Assembly: GCA_020160915.1 (NCBI GenBank)
Contig: JAIUPK010000002.1
Span: 62,001-126,000 of the forward strand
DNA: 64,000 nt
DNA from: Actinomycetota bacterium
GTDB lineage: Bacteria; Actinomycetota; Actinomycetes; Actinomycetales; Microbacteriaceae
Reading direction: 5' to 3'
Shown here: positions 44,765 through 53,362 of the stretch, piece by piece
Layout: every line of letters begins with the position of its first letter
Position numbering within the stretch: position 1 is the stretch's first letter
The notes under the pieces: generated by a model
Told to the model about the DNA's origin: nothing
Databases searched by the model: none
Seen by the model: only the letters and a program-made list of their open reading frames with translations
Made by a program: the position numbers and the translations under genes

Positions 44765-46440
44765 GGGGCCGGCGGGGTCGCTTCGGTGTTCGAGCCTGCT
44801 TCGGTGATCGAGCGCGCTTCGGTGATCGAGCCTGTCGAGATCGTCGCCGGGGTCTCGACAAGCTCGACCACCGGGGGCTCGACCGCCGACGGCACCAGCG
44901 GCTCGGCCATCGGCTCGGTCGACGTGTCGCCACGCAGTCGCTTGATCAGGATCTCAGCGCTGATCAGGCACATCGGCAGCCCGATGCCCGGGATCGTCGA
45001 GCCGCCCACGTAGTAGAGCCCGTCGACCTTCTTCGACACGTTGCCCGCCCGGAAGAACGCGCTCTGCTTGAGCGTGTGCGCAGGCCCTAGGGCCGTGCCG
45101 CGCCAGGCGTGCAGCTCGTCGGCGAAGTTGCCGGGGCCCACGGTGCGGCGCACGGTGATGCGCGAGGCCAGATCCGGGATGCCCGTCCAGTCGGCGATCT
45201 GCGCAATGACCCGGTCGGCCAGCACCTCGATGCGGGTGTCCCCGTCACCGTCGACGTCGCCGCGCCCGATCGTGGGATCGGCGGGGATCGGCACGAGCAC
45301 GAACAGGTTCTCGTAACCTTCGGGCGCGACATCCGGATCGACACCACCGGGCTTGCAGATGTAGAGCGAGGCGGGCTCGGGCACCGACGAGGGGGTTCCG
45401 AAGATGGCGTCGAAGCCACGCTCCCACTCGCGCGTGAAGAGCAGCGTGTGGTGCTCCAGCTGCGGCAGTTCGCCCTCGACGCCCAGATAGAGCAGCAGAG
45501 CGCTGGGGCCGGGGGTCTTCGTGTCCCAGTACTCCTGCGGGTAGGTCTGCTCCTCGGGCTTGAGCAGCTCGGTCTCGCTGTGGTGCAGGTCGGCGGCCGA
45601 GACGACGATGTCGGCGTCGGCGAACTGGATCTCCCGATGCTCGTCGAGGTACTCGACGCCGGTCGCCTTGCCATTCTCCACGACGATGCGCGTGACCTCG
45701 GCGCGGGTGATGATCGTCGCGCCCTCGGCACGCGCGAGGTCGGCGATCGACTCGATCACGCGGGTGAAGCCGCCGATCGGGTACAGCACTCCGTCGGCCA
45801 GGTCGAGGTGGCTCATGAGGTGGTACATGCTCGGGGTCAGGTACGGCGACGAGCCGAGGAACACGGCCGGGTAGCCGAGCACCTGGCGCAAACGCTGGTC
45901 GTGGAACTTGCGCCCCACGAGGCTCGACAGCGGCTCGAGCAGCAGGCGCAGGAACTTCGCGGTCTTCGAGAGCACATCCCGGCGAAGCAGGGTGCGGATG
46001 TCCGCGAAGGTCGTGTACAGAAAGCGCAGCTTCGCGAGTTCGTACGTTTCCCGCGCGGAGTCCAGGTACTTCTCAAGCCGATCGCCGGCGCCGGGCTCGA
46101 TGGCCTCGAACAGCTCGAGGTTGTCCTCGAGTTCGGCCGAGACATCCAGCGGCTCGGCGACGCCCTCGAAGTAGACGCGGTAGCCGGGGTCGAGGGTGAC
46201 GAGCTTGAGCTGCTCGTCGGCCGAGGTTCCCAGCAGCTTGTAGAAGTGGTCGAAGACCTCGGGCATGAGGTACCAGCTCGGGCCGGTGTCGAAGCGGAAG
46301 CCATCCTGCTCCCAGCTGCCGGCGCGCCCGCCGACCTCGGGGCGTCCCTCGAGCAGGGTCACCTTGTGGCCCTCGCGAGCGAGCAGGGCGGCACTCGCGA
46401 GTCCCGCGATGCCACCCCCGATGACGACGACGCGACTCAT
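44761..46440 (-). CDS. crtI: Phytoene desaturase
   Basis: 559 residues. FAD-binding VVIGGGIAGLASAALLAREG (4-23) then EVGGRAGSW; the C-terminal carotenoid-dehydrogenase signature is YYVGGSTIPGIGLPMCLISAE (about 485-505). Four desaturations turn phytoene into lycopene. The final 45 residues are an extra low-complexity tail, with PPVVELVETP and three SITEAR-like hexapeptides encoded by intergenic-type repeats (44781-44874). Overlaps crtB and crtYe by 4 bp. Confidence 0.96.
   Translation of the reverse strand: MSRVVVIGGGIAGLASAALLAREGHKVTLLEGRPEVGGRAGSWEQDGFRFDTGPSWYLMPEVFDHFYKLLGTSADEQLKLVTLDPGYRVYFEGVAEPLDVSAELEDNLELFEAIEPGAGDRLEKYLDSARETYELAKLRFLYTTFADIRTLLRRDVLSKTAKFLRLLLEPLSSLVGRKFHDQRLRQVLGYPAVFLGSSPYLTPSMYHLMSHLDLADGVLYPIGGFTRVIESIADLARAEGATIITRAEVTRIVVENGKATGVEYLDEHREIQFADADIVVSAADLHHSETELLKPEEQTYPQEYWDTKTPGPSALLLYLGVEGELPQLEHHTLLFTREWERGFDAIFGTPSSVPEPASLYICKPGGVDPDVAPEGYENLFVLVPIPADPTIGRGDVDGDGDTRIEVLADRVIAQIADWTGIPDLASRITVRRTVGPGNFADELHAWRGTALGPAHTLKQSAFFRAGNVSKKVDGLYYVGGSTIPGIGLPMCLISAEILIKRLRGDTSTEPMAEPLVPSAVEPPVVELVETPATISTGSITEARSITEAGSNTEATPPAP
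44781..44874 (-). repeat. Repeats, family B, inside the crtI 3' end
   Basis: Three tandem 18-bp units (44781, 44799 and 44817) of the type CTTCGGTGATCGAGCCTG, then a TCGAGATC tail and a separate unit at 44851-44874 with GGTCTCGACAAGCTCGACC. Related copies are at 48916, 48945, 56416 and 56473. Confidence 0.75.
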
Positions 46441-47312
46441 GATCGACCTTTCGAACGGGGCAGTGATCCGGCGCTCGCGGCGAGCGCGAGCCTGACCTTG
46501 ACGGGGTTGGGCACGCGCACCCGGGAGCGCACGAGCTGGTCGGCGGGCGTCTTGCGCAGCCGACGCGAGAGCTCGGCGAACAGGGACTGTGCGAGCGCCA
46601 CCGCGCGACGGCTGCTGGAGGGCAGTTCGGGTAGAACCGCGGCGGAGACGGCGAGGTCGGCGTCGATGTCGTCGAGCAGGCGCACCTTCTCCTCCTCGGT
46701 GAAGGTCTCGACGTTCACGTCGGGAAAGTAGCTGCGGCCGAGGGTCTCGAAGTCCGCGGCGAGGTCGCGCAGGAAGTTGACCTTCTGGAATGCGGCCCCG
46801 AGGGCGCGCGCGCCCGTCTCGAGCCGGCGCAGGTCATCCACGTTCTCGCCGAGCACGAATGCGCGCAGGCACATGAGACCCACCACCTCGGCGGAGCCGT
46901 AGACGTAGCGCTCGAAGCTCGCCTGATCGTGCTGCTTCGCGCTGAGGTCCATGCGCATCGACTCGAAGAACGGAGCCGTCAGTTCGGCGCCAAAGCTCGT
47001 CTCGCGCGCGGTCAACGCGAAGGCGTGCACCACGAGGTTGGAGCTGAAGCCGGTGTCCATCGCGTTCTCGGTCTCGCGCTCGAGTTCGTTGAGTGCACGG
47101 CCGGCACCGATGGTGTCGACCCCCGCCTCTTCTGCACCGCCGTCGACGATCTCATCGGCCACCCGCACGAGGGCGTAGATGTTCTCCACGTGCTGACGCA
47201 CACCCGGCCCGAGCAGCCGCGACGCGAGGCCGAACGAGGTCGAGTACCGCCGGATGACAATGCTCGCCGTCTCCTCTGCGACCCGATCGTAGAGGGCGAG
47301 CCGCCCGCTCAC
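46437..47312 (-). CDS. crtB: Phytoene synthase
   Basis: 291 residues, squalene/phytoene synthase fold. First Asp-rich motif in YALVRVADEIVDGG (about 48-61), second NFLRDLAADFETLGRSYFP (about 165-183). Condenses two GGPP to phytoene. GTG 47312 overlaps the crtE stop (GTGA), so translation is coupled; the longer open frame upstream is inside crtE and not used. Confidence 0.95.
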   Translation of the reverse strand: MSGRLALYDRVAEETASIVIRRYSTSFGLASRLLGPGVRQHVENIYALVRVADEIVDGGAEEAGVDTIGAGRALNELERETENAMDTGFSSNLVVHAFALTARETSFGAELTAPFFESMRMDLSAKQHDQASFERYVYGSAEVVGLMCLRAFVLGENVDDLRRLETGARALGAAFQKVNFLRDLAADFETLGRSYFPDVNVETFTEEEKVRLLDDIDADLAVSAAVLPELPSSSRRAVALAQSLFAELSRRLRKTPADQLVRSRVRVPNPVKVRLALAASAGSLPRSKGRS

Positions 47313-48379
47313 TTGACCCGCCCGAGCACGTCGTCGGCGAGCGGGTGCAGCTCGAGCCGCAATGCTGGAGGAATGTGCGGCTCGGCCAGACGCGCTAGGG
47401 CACGGTTCGTGTAGTAGCGCGCCAGCCCCTCCGTGAAGTTCTTCGCGCCGCAGCCGACGAGTACATCGCGGATGCGTGCGGCATCCGCCTCGGTGAGATC
47501 CTCTGTACCGAAGACCGGCTCGACGCTCGCCCACTCGCGCGTGCTGGTCGCGTAGGCGATCATCACCGTGCGCTTGCCCTCGCGCAGGTCGCCGATCGTC
47601 GTCTTACCGGTCTCCGACTCCAAGCCGAAAACCCCCAGCAGGTCGTCGACGATCTGGTAGGCGATGCCGATCTCGCGACCGAAGTCGCCGAGCGTCGCCA
47701 CGACCTCGTCGGAGGCTCCCGCGAGGATCGCGCCCGCCTGCAGCGGGCACTCGAACGAGTACACGGCCGTCTTGAGGCGCTCCATGGTGAGGATGTCGTC
47801 GACGCGGGGAACCTCCGGCAGCATCGAGAAGTCCACGTCGATCAGCTCGCCGGCGGCGGAGGCGAAGAGCGCGTCATCCATGACCTCGATCAGGCGAGTG
47901 CGGATCTCGCCGCTGACCCCGCTGCGGTCGATGAGTCGGTAGGAGTTGAACAGCGCGAGGTCGCCAGCGATCACGGCCGCCGAGATGCCGCTGTGGTCGG
48001 CCGCGCGCTGGGTGGCACCCGCGGCGAGCGCACGGTCGCGGTAGGTGCCCGAGATGTTGGGCGATCCGCGGCGCACGAAGTCGTTGTCGATCACGTCGTC
48101 GTGCACGATCAGGGCGGTGTGCAGCAGCTCGAATGCCGCACCCACGTAGGCGGCGGCCTCCAGATCGGTGCCGCCGAGCGCGTCATAGGCGCACATGACC
48201 ATGCGCGGGCGGAACCGCTTTCCGCCGATGGTGTTGTTCTCGAGGGTCTCCCACAGCGCCACATACTGCGGACCGAAGGCTGCTGCGCGGTTCTTGGCTA
48301 GGCTGAAGAAGCGCGCCAGCACGGCGTCGACCTGCGATTGCCTCTCCTGCGAGAGGGCGAGCAGCCCCGAACTATCCAC
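47309..48379 (-). CDS. crtE: Geranylgeranyl diphosphate synthase
   Basis: 356 residues, long-chain prenyl synthase. First Asp-rich motif HDDVIDND (93-100), second DDLLG (about 242-246), and KTTIGDLREGKRT near the end. Supplies GGPP for phytoene, or also C20 for other terpenoids. GTG 48379 is 6 bases after TAGTCT, so the operon mRNA is probably leaderless. First gene of crtE-crtB-crtI-crtYe-crtYf-crtEb; no MmpL-like transporter interrupts the order. Confidence 0.95.
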   Translation of the reverse strand: MDSSGLLALSQERQSQVDAVLARFFSLAKNRAAAFGPQYVALWETLENNTIGGKRFRPRMVMCAYDALGGTDLEAAAYVGAAFELLHTALIVHDDVIDNDFVRRGSPNISGTYRDRALAAGATQRAADHSGISAAVIAGDLALFNSYRLIDRSGVSGEIRTRLIEVMDDALFASAAGELIDVDFSMLPEVPRVDDILTMERLKTAVYSFECPLQAGAILAGASDEVVATLGDFGREIGIAYQIVDDLLGVFGLESETGKTTIGDLREGKRTVMIAYATSTREWASVEPVFGTEDLTEADAARIRDVLVGCGAKNFTEGLARYYTNRALARLAEPHIPPALRLELHPLADDVLGRVK

Positions 48380-48384
48380 ATAGG

Positions 48385-48391
48385 CAGACTA
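48385..48391. promoter_or_regulatory. Overlapping divergent -10 hexamers of crtE and idi
   Basis: Minus strand TAGTCT (48391-48386) is 6 bases before GTG 48379; plus strand CAGACT (48385-48390) is 6 bases before ATG 48397. They share five base pairs. Only 17 bp separate the two start codons. Confidence 0.65.
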
Positions 48392-48396
48392 CCTCG

Positions 48397-48918
48397 ATGA
48401 CTGAATCAGAACAGGTTGTGCTTCTGGATGACGCGGGCACCCCGATCGGCGTCGCCGACAAGTACGGCGTGCACACCGCCGACACCGCCCTGCACCTCGC
48501 CTTCAGTTGCCACGTCTACAACGAGGACGGCCTGGTGCTGGTCACCCGGCGCGCCCTGTCCAAACTCACCTGGCCGGGAGTGTGGACGAACTCGTTCTGC
48601 GGGCACCCGGCCCCGGGTGAGTCGTTCGATGACGCGATCGCGCGCCGGGCATCCGTCGAACTGGGCATCACGATTGGTGAGCTCACGCTGATCCTGCCCG
48701 ACTTCCGCTACCGCGCGGTCGACGCGTCGGGCATCGTCGAGAACGAGGTGTGCCCTGTCTACCGGGCCGTGACGGCGGATGCCGTGGTCCCGAACCCCGA
48801 CGAGGTCGCGGAGTTCGCGTGGGTCACCCCCGAGTCGCTGACGGCGGCAGCTCTCGCCGCGCCCTACGCGTTCAGCCCGTGGCTGGGGTGGCAGCTGGAG
48901 CAGCTCTCCGCCCGATGA
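48397..48918 (+). CDS. idi: Isopentenyl-diphosphate delta-isomerase, type I
   Basis: 173 residues, Nudix fold. Active-site Cys in TNSFCGHPAPGE (about 67), the metal-binding His pair early on, and Glu in IVENEVCPVYRA (about 115). Interconverts IPP and DMAPP, setting the precursor ratio for CrtE. Divergent from crtE with a shared promoter core. The TGA stop is the first three bases of a family B repeat. Confidence 0.95.
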   Translation: MTESEQVVLLDDAGTPIGVADKYGVHTADTALHLAFSCHVYNEDGLVLVTRRALSKLTWPGVWTNSFCGHPAPGESFDDAIARRASVELGITIGELTLILPDFRYRAVDASGIVENEVCPVYRAVTADAVVPNPDEVAEFAWVTPESLTAAALAAPYAFSPWLGWQLEQLSAR

Positions 48919-48964
48919 TCGAGCCTGTCGAGATCGGCGACCGGTGATCGAGCCTGTCGAGATC
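48916..48964. repeat. Repeats, family B, two copies between idi and dcd
   Basis: Identical 20-bp units at 48916-48935 and 48945-48964 (TGATCGAGCCTGTCGAGATC). The first supplies the idi stop TGA. Confidence 0.8.
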
Positions 48965-48975
48965 CGAGACCCGCG

Positions 48976-49581
48976 TCAGTTCCCCGCCGCGCCCGCATCC
49001 GTCGACCGCACGTCAGTGCGGTGGAAGTTCTGGAAGCTGCGGCTCGCGGTCGGCCCGCGCTGGCCCTGGTAGCGGTTGAGGTACGCGCCCGAACCGTACG
49101 GGTTCTCGACCGGCGAGCTCGTGCGGATGAAGCACAGCTGCCCGATCTTCATGCCCGGCCACAGCTTGATCGGCAGGGTCGCGACGTTGGAGAGCTCGAG
49201 CGTGACGTGCCCCGAGAAGCCGGGGTCGACGAATCCGGCGGTCGAGTGCGTGAGCAGCCCGAGGCGGCCGAGCGAGCTCTTTCCCTCGAGGCGGGCAGCG
49301 ACGTCGTTGGGGAGCGTCACCAGCTCGAAAGTGCTGCCGAGCACGAACTCGCCGGGGTGCAGGATGAACGGCTCTTGCTGCTCCACCTCGACCAGGTGCG
49401 TGAGGTCGGGCTGATCCTCGGCGGGGTCGATGAACGGGTACTTGTGGTTGTCGAACAGGCGGAAGAAGCGATCGAGGCGCACATCGATACTCGAGGGCTG
49501 CACCATCTCGAGGTCGAGAGGCTCGAGTCCGATGCGGCCCGACGCCAGTTCTGACCGGATGTCGCGATCACTGAGAAGCAT
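48976..49581 (-). CDS. dcd: dCTP deaminase (possibly bifunctional dCTP deaminase/dUTPase)
   Basis: 201 residues, dUTPase-fold trimer. [12 protein letters not shown] at the start, [44 protein letters not shown] (read as consecutive blocks about 110-142) and the C-terminal lid are typical. The enzyme deaminates dCTP to dUTP, and in actinobacteria the same protein often also hydrolyses dUTP to dUMP; that second activity is family knowledge, not read here. ATG 49581 has TAGACT 7 bases upstream. Confidence 0.95.
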   Translation of the reverse strand: MLLSDRDIRSELASGRIGLEPLDLEMVQPSSIDVRLDRFFRLFDNHKYPFIDPAEDQPDLTHLVEVEQQEPFILHPGEFVLGSTFELVTLPNDVAARLEGKSSLGRLGLLTHSTAGFVDPGFSGHVTLELSNVATLPIKLWPGMKIGQLCFIRTSSPVENPYGSGAYLNRYQGQRGPTASRSFQNFHRTDVRSTDAGAAGN

Positions 49582-49588
49582 GCGGCCC

Positions 49589-49594
49589 AGTCTA
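49589..49594 (-). promoter_or_regulatory. -10 hexamer of leaderless dcd
   Basis: TAGACT on the minus strand, 7 bases before ATG 49581. Confidence 0.5.
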
Positions 49595-49629
49595 TTGACG
49601 CGAGCCCGCCCATCCCCTGCGCGGGCGCC

Positions 49630-49682
49630 ACGGACTCGCGCGGTCGATACGGCGGGCTCGATCGTCCGTATCGTGCGCGCGA
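49630..49682 (+). repeat. 53-bp direct repeat, left copy
   Basis: Matches 50701-50753 at 49 of 53 positions. It contains an internal inverted repeat CGATACGG/CCGTATCG. It lies just before the AbiEi-like gene, while the right copy forms that gene's 3' end. Confidence 0.85.
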
Positions 49683-49698
49683 TCCACCACTCCTCCCG

Positions 49699-50769
49699 AT
49701 GATGACGGGAGAGCCCAGCCTCACCGGGGCGACGGCCGTCGCGCTCATGGTCGACCGGACGCTTCAAGATGCGAACGTGACCAACTGGCCCGCGCGGATG
49801 TTCTTGGTCCACGAGCTGCCCGCGTTGGACCTTCACCCACGCTCCGTTTCCCGAGCAATCGAGCGTGGCGAGTTGATTCGGGTGAAACGCGGAGCGTACT
49901 GTCCGCGCGCCGTGTGGGATGCGGCGACCGATCCGGAACGACATCGGCTTCGAGTGAATGCGGCGGCGGCCGCGCATCCGAACGCCGTCTTCTCGCATTG
50001 GTCCGCCGCCGTTCTGCATGGCCTGCCGCTGATCGGACCGTGGCCGTCGACAGTTCATGTCGCTGCCGACCGCGCGAGCGGTGGCCGCTCGGAGGTGGGA
50101 TTGACCCGGCATTGCCGAGGTCTTCGCGCTGACGAGATCGTAGACCTCGGGACCGCGCGGGCCACCTCGGTCGAACGAACGCTGGCAGACCTGTCGACGG
50201 TTCAGCCTTTTCGCTTCGCCGCGTCACCCGCTGATTACGCGTTTCGCGCCGGGCAGACCACCCGCGATGCGCTCGTCGCTTATCTGGAGGCGCCCTTCCG
50301 CGGTCGATCTCGCGCGCTGCAGGTTGCGGAGTTCGCCGATGGCCGAGCTGAAACGCCAGGCGAGTCGCTCAGCCGCGCAACCATGCACCTCCTGGGGTTT
50401 CCGGCCCCGCTCCTGCAGGTGCGGCACGTCACCGGCACGCGGGCGGAGTTCACGGACTTCGAATGGCCGGAGTACGGGGTGATCGGGGAGTTCGACGGTC
50501 TGGGCAAGTACCTGCGGGAGGAGCTCCGGGGCAACCGGAGCGTCGCAGAGGTCGTGATCGACGAGAAGAAGCGGGAGGACCGCCTGCGCCGTTCATCCGG
50601 GAGGACGTTCGCGCGGTGGGGGTGGGACGACGCACTTCGGATCACGCCGCTCCGCGACATCCTGATCGAATCGGGCCTGCCGATCGTTCGCGCGGGCCTT
50701 ACGGACTCGCGCGGTCTATACGGCGGGCCCGATCGTCCGTACCGTACGCGCGAGCACGGTCTGGCCTAG
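49699..50769 (+). CDS. AbiEi-like transcriptional regulator with DUF559-like C-terminus
   Basis: 356 residues. Residues about 35-190 fit the AbiEi antitoxin layout: a winged helix ([21 protein letters not shown]) then [15 protein letters not shown] and SVERTLADL. The C-terminal part (about 250-330) with [22 protein letters not shown] and [10 protein letters not shown] recalls the DUF559/Vsr-like nuclease fold (Asp and Glu metal ligands). No toxin gene AbiEii is adjacent. The start is uncertain (49699, 49702 or 49747). The gene lies between direct repeats next to a tRNA gene. Confidence 0.78.
   Translation: MMTGEPSLTGATAVALMVDRTLQDANVTNWPARMFLVHELPALDLHPRSVSRAIERGELIRVKRGAYCPRAVWDAATDPERHRLRVNAAAAAHPNAVFSHWSAAVLHGLPLIGPWPSTVHVAADRASGGRSEVGLTRHCRGLRADEIVDLGTARATSVERTLADLSTVQPFRFAASPADYAFRAGQTTRDALVAYLEAPFRGRSRALQVAEFADGRAETPGESLSRATMHLLGFPAPLLQVRHVTGTRAEFTDFEWPEYGVIGEFDGLGKYLREELRGNRSVAEVVIDEKKREDRLRRSSGRTFARWGWDDALRITPLRDILIESGLPIVRAGLTDSRGLYGGPDRPYRTREHGLA
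50701..50753 (+). repeat. 53-bp direct repeat, right copy
   Basis: Encodes [17 protein letters not shown] at the end of the AbiEi-like protein. In the same frame the left copy would encode [17 protein letters not shown], so that copy may be the remnant 3' end of a second, lost gene. It ends 34 bp before the tRNA. Confidence 0.85.
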
Positions 50770-50787
50770 AATTGGCGCTGCACGTTC

Positions 50788-50858
50788 GCGGATGTAGTTC
50801 AATGGCAGAACTTCAGCTTCCCAAGCTGATAGCGCGGGTTCGATTCCCGTCATCCGCT
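50788..50858 (+). tRNA. tRNA-Gly (anticodon CCC)
   Basis: 71 bases plus cloverleaf fit: acceptor GCGGATG/CATCCGC, D arm with GTTCAATGGC, anticodon stem TCAGC/GCTGA enclosing loop TTCCCAA (anticodon CCC), T arm with GGTTCGATTCC. Discriminator T; the 3' CCA is not encoded. Reads the GGG codon. Confidence 0.97.
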
Positions 50859-50871
50859 CAGAGAATGTCAC

Positions 50872-52269
50872 CTACGAGTCGAACCCGAGCCCCAGCGCAT
50901 CCAGGGTCTTCAGCAGCAGGTTGCGGCGGCCCTGGTTGTGGTCCGCGCGGTTGAGTGACCAGCGAGTGAGATTGATTCCGACGGATGCCGCGGGCTCGGG
51001 CGGAAACGGAAGCGGCCGTTCGCGCACCATCCGTAGCGTCGTGCGCTCGGTGGACTCACCGGAGAGCAGGTCGAGCATGACGTCGCCCGCGAAGCGGGTC
51101 GCGCCCACGCCGAGGCCGGTGAAGCCCGCCGCGTAGGAGACCCGGCCGCCGCGCGCCGTCCCGAAGAATGCGCAGAATCGCGTGCTGGTGTCGATCGCTC
51201 CCGCCCAGCGGTGCGTGAACTCGACGTCGGCAAGTTGCGGGAACGTCGTGAAGAAGTGGCTCGCGAGCCTCGTGAAGCTCTGCTGCCGTTCCTCGTACTG
51301 CGAGCGCACCCGACCGCCGGCGTAGTACACGGCGTCGTATCCGCCGAACAGGATCCGGTTGTCGGCCGACAGCCGGTAGTAGTGGAACTGGTTGGCCATG
51401 TCAGCGAGGCCCTGACGGTTCGTCCAACCGATCGAGGCCAGCTCGCCGTCGGTCAGCGGCCGGGTCATCAGCACGTAGTCGTACACCGGCACCGTCATGA
51501 GCCGGTTGCGCTTGAGCAGCGACGGGAACACATTGGTCGCCAGCGCCACCTGCTTCGCCCGGATGCTGCCCGCGTCGGTCACCACGTCGACGCCATCGCC
51601 CCCGGTGTCCAGCCGTCGCACCGGGCTCGACTCGTAGATCTCGACGCCGAGCTCCTGCGCGACCCGAGCGAGCTCGTTCGCCAGCCGGGCGGGGTGCACG
51701 AGCGCGGTGGAGCGGCGGTCCCAGTGGGCTGCGAGGTAAGTGGGGGAGTTGACCTCGGCTTGAGCGGCAGCGGCATCCATTCGCCCGTCGGCATCCAGCC
51801 ACTCGATCTGGTGAGGCTCGACGGCCACCGTGAGGGTTCCGGTGCGCTCGAAGTCGCACTGCATCGAATACTTCGCGACGGTGGCCTCGATCGCGTCGAG
51901 GTTCTCGTGGCCGAGTCGGTCGAGCTCGTGAAGCTCCTCGGGCCAGCGACGCTGGCCGTTCTCCTCACCGTGCGTGAGGCTCGCCTCGACGAAACCACCG
52001 TTGCGACCGGATGCCGCCCAGCCGACGCGCTTCGCCTCAACCACCACAACGGACCGGCCCGGGTCCCGCTCCTTGGCACGCACGGCGGTCCACAGCCCGG
52101 TGTACCCGGCACCGACGATCACGAGGTCGGCGGAGCGGGAGCCGGTCAGGGATTCGTGCGGCGGCGGCGGTGCGTCGTCAGTCCAGAACGGGCGAGCCAC
52201 CGACGACGCGAGCGACCGCGCGATGACTTCCTGGGCTGGCAGATCTCGCTCGAAGGCTGTCGTGTGCAC
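50872..52269 (-). CDS. FAD-dependent amine/amino-acid oxidoreductase (DAO family)
   Basis: 465 residues. FAD motif LVIVGAGYTGLWTAVRAKERDPG (split about 47-69) with the acid VVVEAKRVGWAASGRNGG and a C-terminal TGLGVGATRFAGDVMLDL. Resembles gamma-glutamylputrescine oxidase (PuuB) and related D-amino-acid oxidase-like enzymes. GTG 52269 is preceded by GGGAG at a fair distance. Divergent from a cupin and a dienelactone hydrolase gene. Substrate is not determined. Confidence 0.9.
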   Translation of the reverse strand: MHTTAFERDLPAQEVIARSLASSVARPFWTDDAPPPPHESLTGSRSADLVIVGAGYTGLWTAVRAKERDPGRSVVVVEAKRVGWAASGRNGGFVEASLTHGEENGQRRWPEELHELDRLGHENLDAIEATVAKYSMQCDFERTGTLTVAVEPHQIEWLDADGRMDAAAAQAEVNSPTYLAAHWDRRSTALVHPARLANELARVAQELGVEIYESSPVRRLDTGGDGVDVVTDAGSIRAKQVALATNVFPSLLKRNRLMTVPVYDYVLMTRPLTDGELASIGWTNRQGLADMANQFHYYRLSADNRILFGGYDAVYYAGGRVRSQYEERQQSFTRLASHFFTTFPQLADVEFTHRWAGAIDTSTRFCAFFGTARGGRVSYAAGFTGLGVGATRFAGDVMLDLLSGESTERTTLRMVRERPLPFPPEPAASVGINLTRWSLNRADHNQGRRNLLLKTLDALGLGFDS

Positions 52270-52334
52270 CGCAAGGCTCCCTATTGTTGAGCGTGATCCG
52301 ATGCTATCCCCCGCCTCGGGCAGGAAGTGAGCCG

Positions 52335-52682
52335 ATGAGTGACGCGCCCCTCGATCTGACCGCCCTCGAGGTGCCGACCGAGCCCGTCGAGGCATCCCGC
52401 ACCGTCGCTGGCGCGCCGCGCGATGGCGCCGCCGAGCTGACAGTCTTCGAGGGATGCGAGATCGGGGTCTGGGAGATGACCCCGGGCACCGCCACCGACG
52501 TCGAGGTCGATGAGGTCTTCGTCGTGCTCGCTGGCGCTGCGACGATCACCTTCGACGACGGCACTGTCGTCGACCTGAAGCCCGGATCGTTCTGCCACCT
52601 GCGTGCCGGCCAGCGCACCCGCTGGCACGTGACCGCGACGCTGCGCAAGATGTACGTCGTGGCGGCGGAGGGCACGGCATGA
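52335..52682 (+). CDS. Cupin (EutQ-like, DUF861)
   Basis: 115 residues. One beta-barrel with GVWEMTPGTATDVEVDEVFVVLAGAATITFDDG and LKPGSFCHLRAGQRTRWHV; the paired cupin motifs lack two of the usual histidines, as in EutQ-like proteins. AGGAAGTGA before ATG 52335 is a good ribosome site. Overlaps the hydrolase gene by 4 bp. Often found beside DAO-type oxidases, as here across the divergent promoter. Confidence 0.86.
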   Translation: MSDAPLDLTALEVPTEPVEASRTVAGAPRDGAAELTVFEGCEIGVWEMTPGTATDVEVDEVFVVLAGAATITFDDGTVVDLKPGSFCHLRAGQRTRWHVTATLRKMYVVAAEGTA

Positions 52683-53326
52683 CCGAACTCGTGCCGATAC
52701 CGTCGCCGGGCATCCCGCTGTTCTACGGCGACCCGGGCAACCCGGTGGTCATCGTGCTGCACGACTGGTACGGTCGCCTGCCCGGCCTCGACTCCTTCGC
52801 CGAGGCGCTGGCCTCCCGCGGGCTGCGGGTCGCGGTGCCCGACCTGTACCAGGGCGTCTGCACAACGGATGCCGCGACCGCCGAATCGCTCATGACCAGC
52901 CTCGACCTCTCAACAGCCCTCGCCGAGGTCGACGACGCGATCGCGCAGGCTCAGGACACCGGCGACGAGCGGGTCGCGATCGTCGGATTCTCGATGGGCG
53001 GCTGGTTGGGGTTGCTGCACGCGCAGGGGGGTTCGGTCGACGCCGTGGTGGCGTACTACGCGAGTCTCAGCGAGGCGGAGCACGGCGTCATCCCGTGCCC
53101 GGTGCTCTTCCAGTGGGCCGAGGTCGACGAGTGGGAGAACGGGGACGGCCCGGAGGAGTTCATTGCGCGCCTCAAGGATCACGGCACGCCCGTCACCGAG
53201 CACCGCTACATCGGCACCGAGCACGGGTTCGCCAACGCGAGCATCCCGTCGAAGATCAACGCGCAGGCCGCCGCGCTGGCGTTCGCGCGCACGGCGGTGT
53301 TCCTGGAGAAGCACCTGGTCGGGTAG
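52679..53326 (+). CDS. Dienelactone hydrolase-like alpha/beta hydrolase
   Basis: 215 residues. VIVLHDWYGRLPGLDSFAEALASRG near the N-terminus, nucleophile elbow GFSMGGWL with serine (not the usual cysteine) at about 103, an Asp in EVDEWENGDGPEEF and the His in GTEHGFAN (about 182). Probably a serine esterase or lactonase of the DLH fold. Overlaps the cupin gene by ATGA. Confidence 0.88.
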   Translation: MTELVPIPSPGIPLFYGDPGNPVVIVLHDWYGRLPGLDSFAEALASRGLRVAVPDLYQGVCTTDAATAESLMTSLDLSTALAEVDDAIAQAQDTGDERVAIVGFSMGGWLGLLHAQGGSVDAVVAYYASLSEAEHGVIPCPVLFQWAEVDEWENGDGPEEFIARLKDHGTPVTEHRYIGTEHGFANASIPSKINAQAAALAFARTAVFLEKHLVG

Positions 53327-53329
53327 CGC

Positions 53330-53362
53330 GGTTTCGATACGCGCCTTCGGCGCTACTCAACC
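53330..53362 (-). repeat. Hairpin repeat, family A, copy 7
   Basis: Inner stem GCGCC-TTC-GGCGC. The CTACTCAACC arm supplies the TGA stop (53359-53357) of the DinB gene, and the unit sits between two convergent genes. Confidence 0.85.

Noticed and set aside
45109-46731. 540-codon open frame antisense to crtI/crtB
   Set aside because: Opposite certain carotenoid genes, no start signals, biased composition.
49699-50769. Complete AbiE toxin-antitoxin system
   Set aside because: Only an AbiEi-like gene is present; neither neighbour resembles the AbiEii nucleotidyltransferase toxin.
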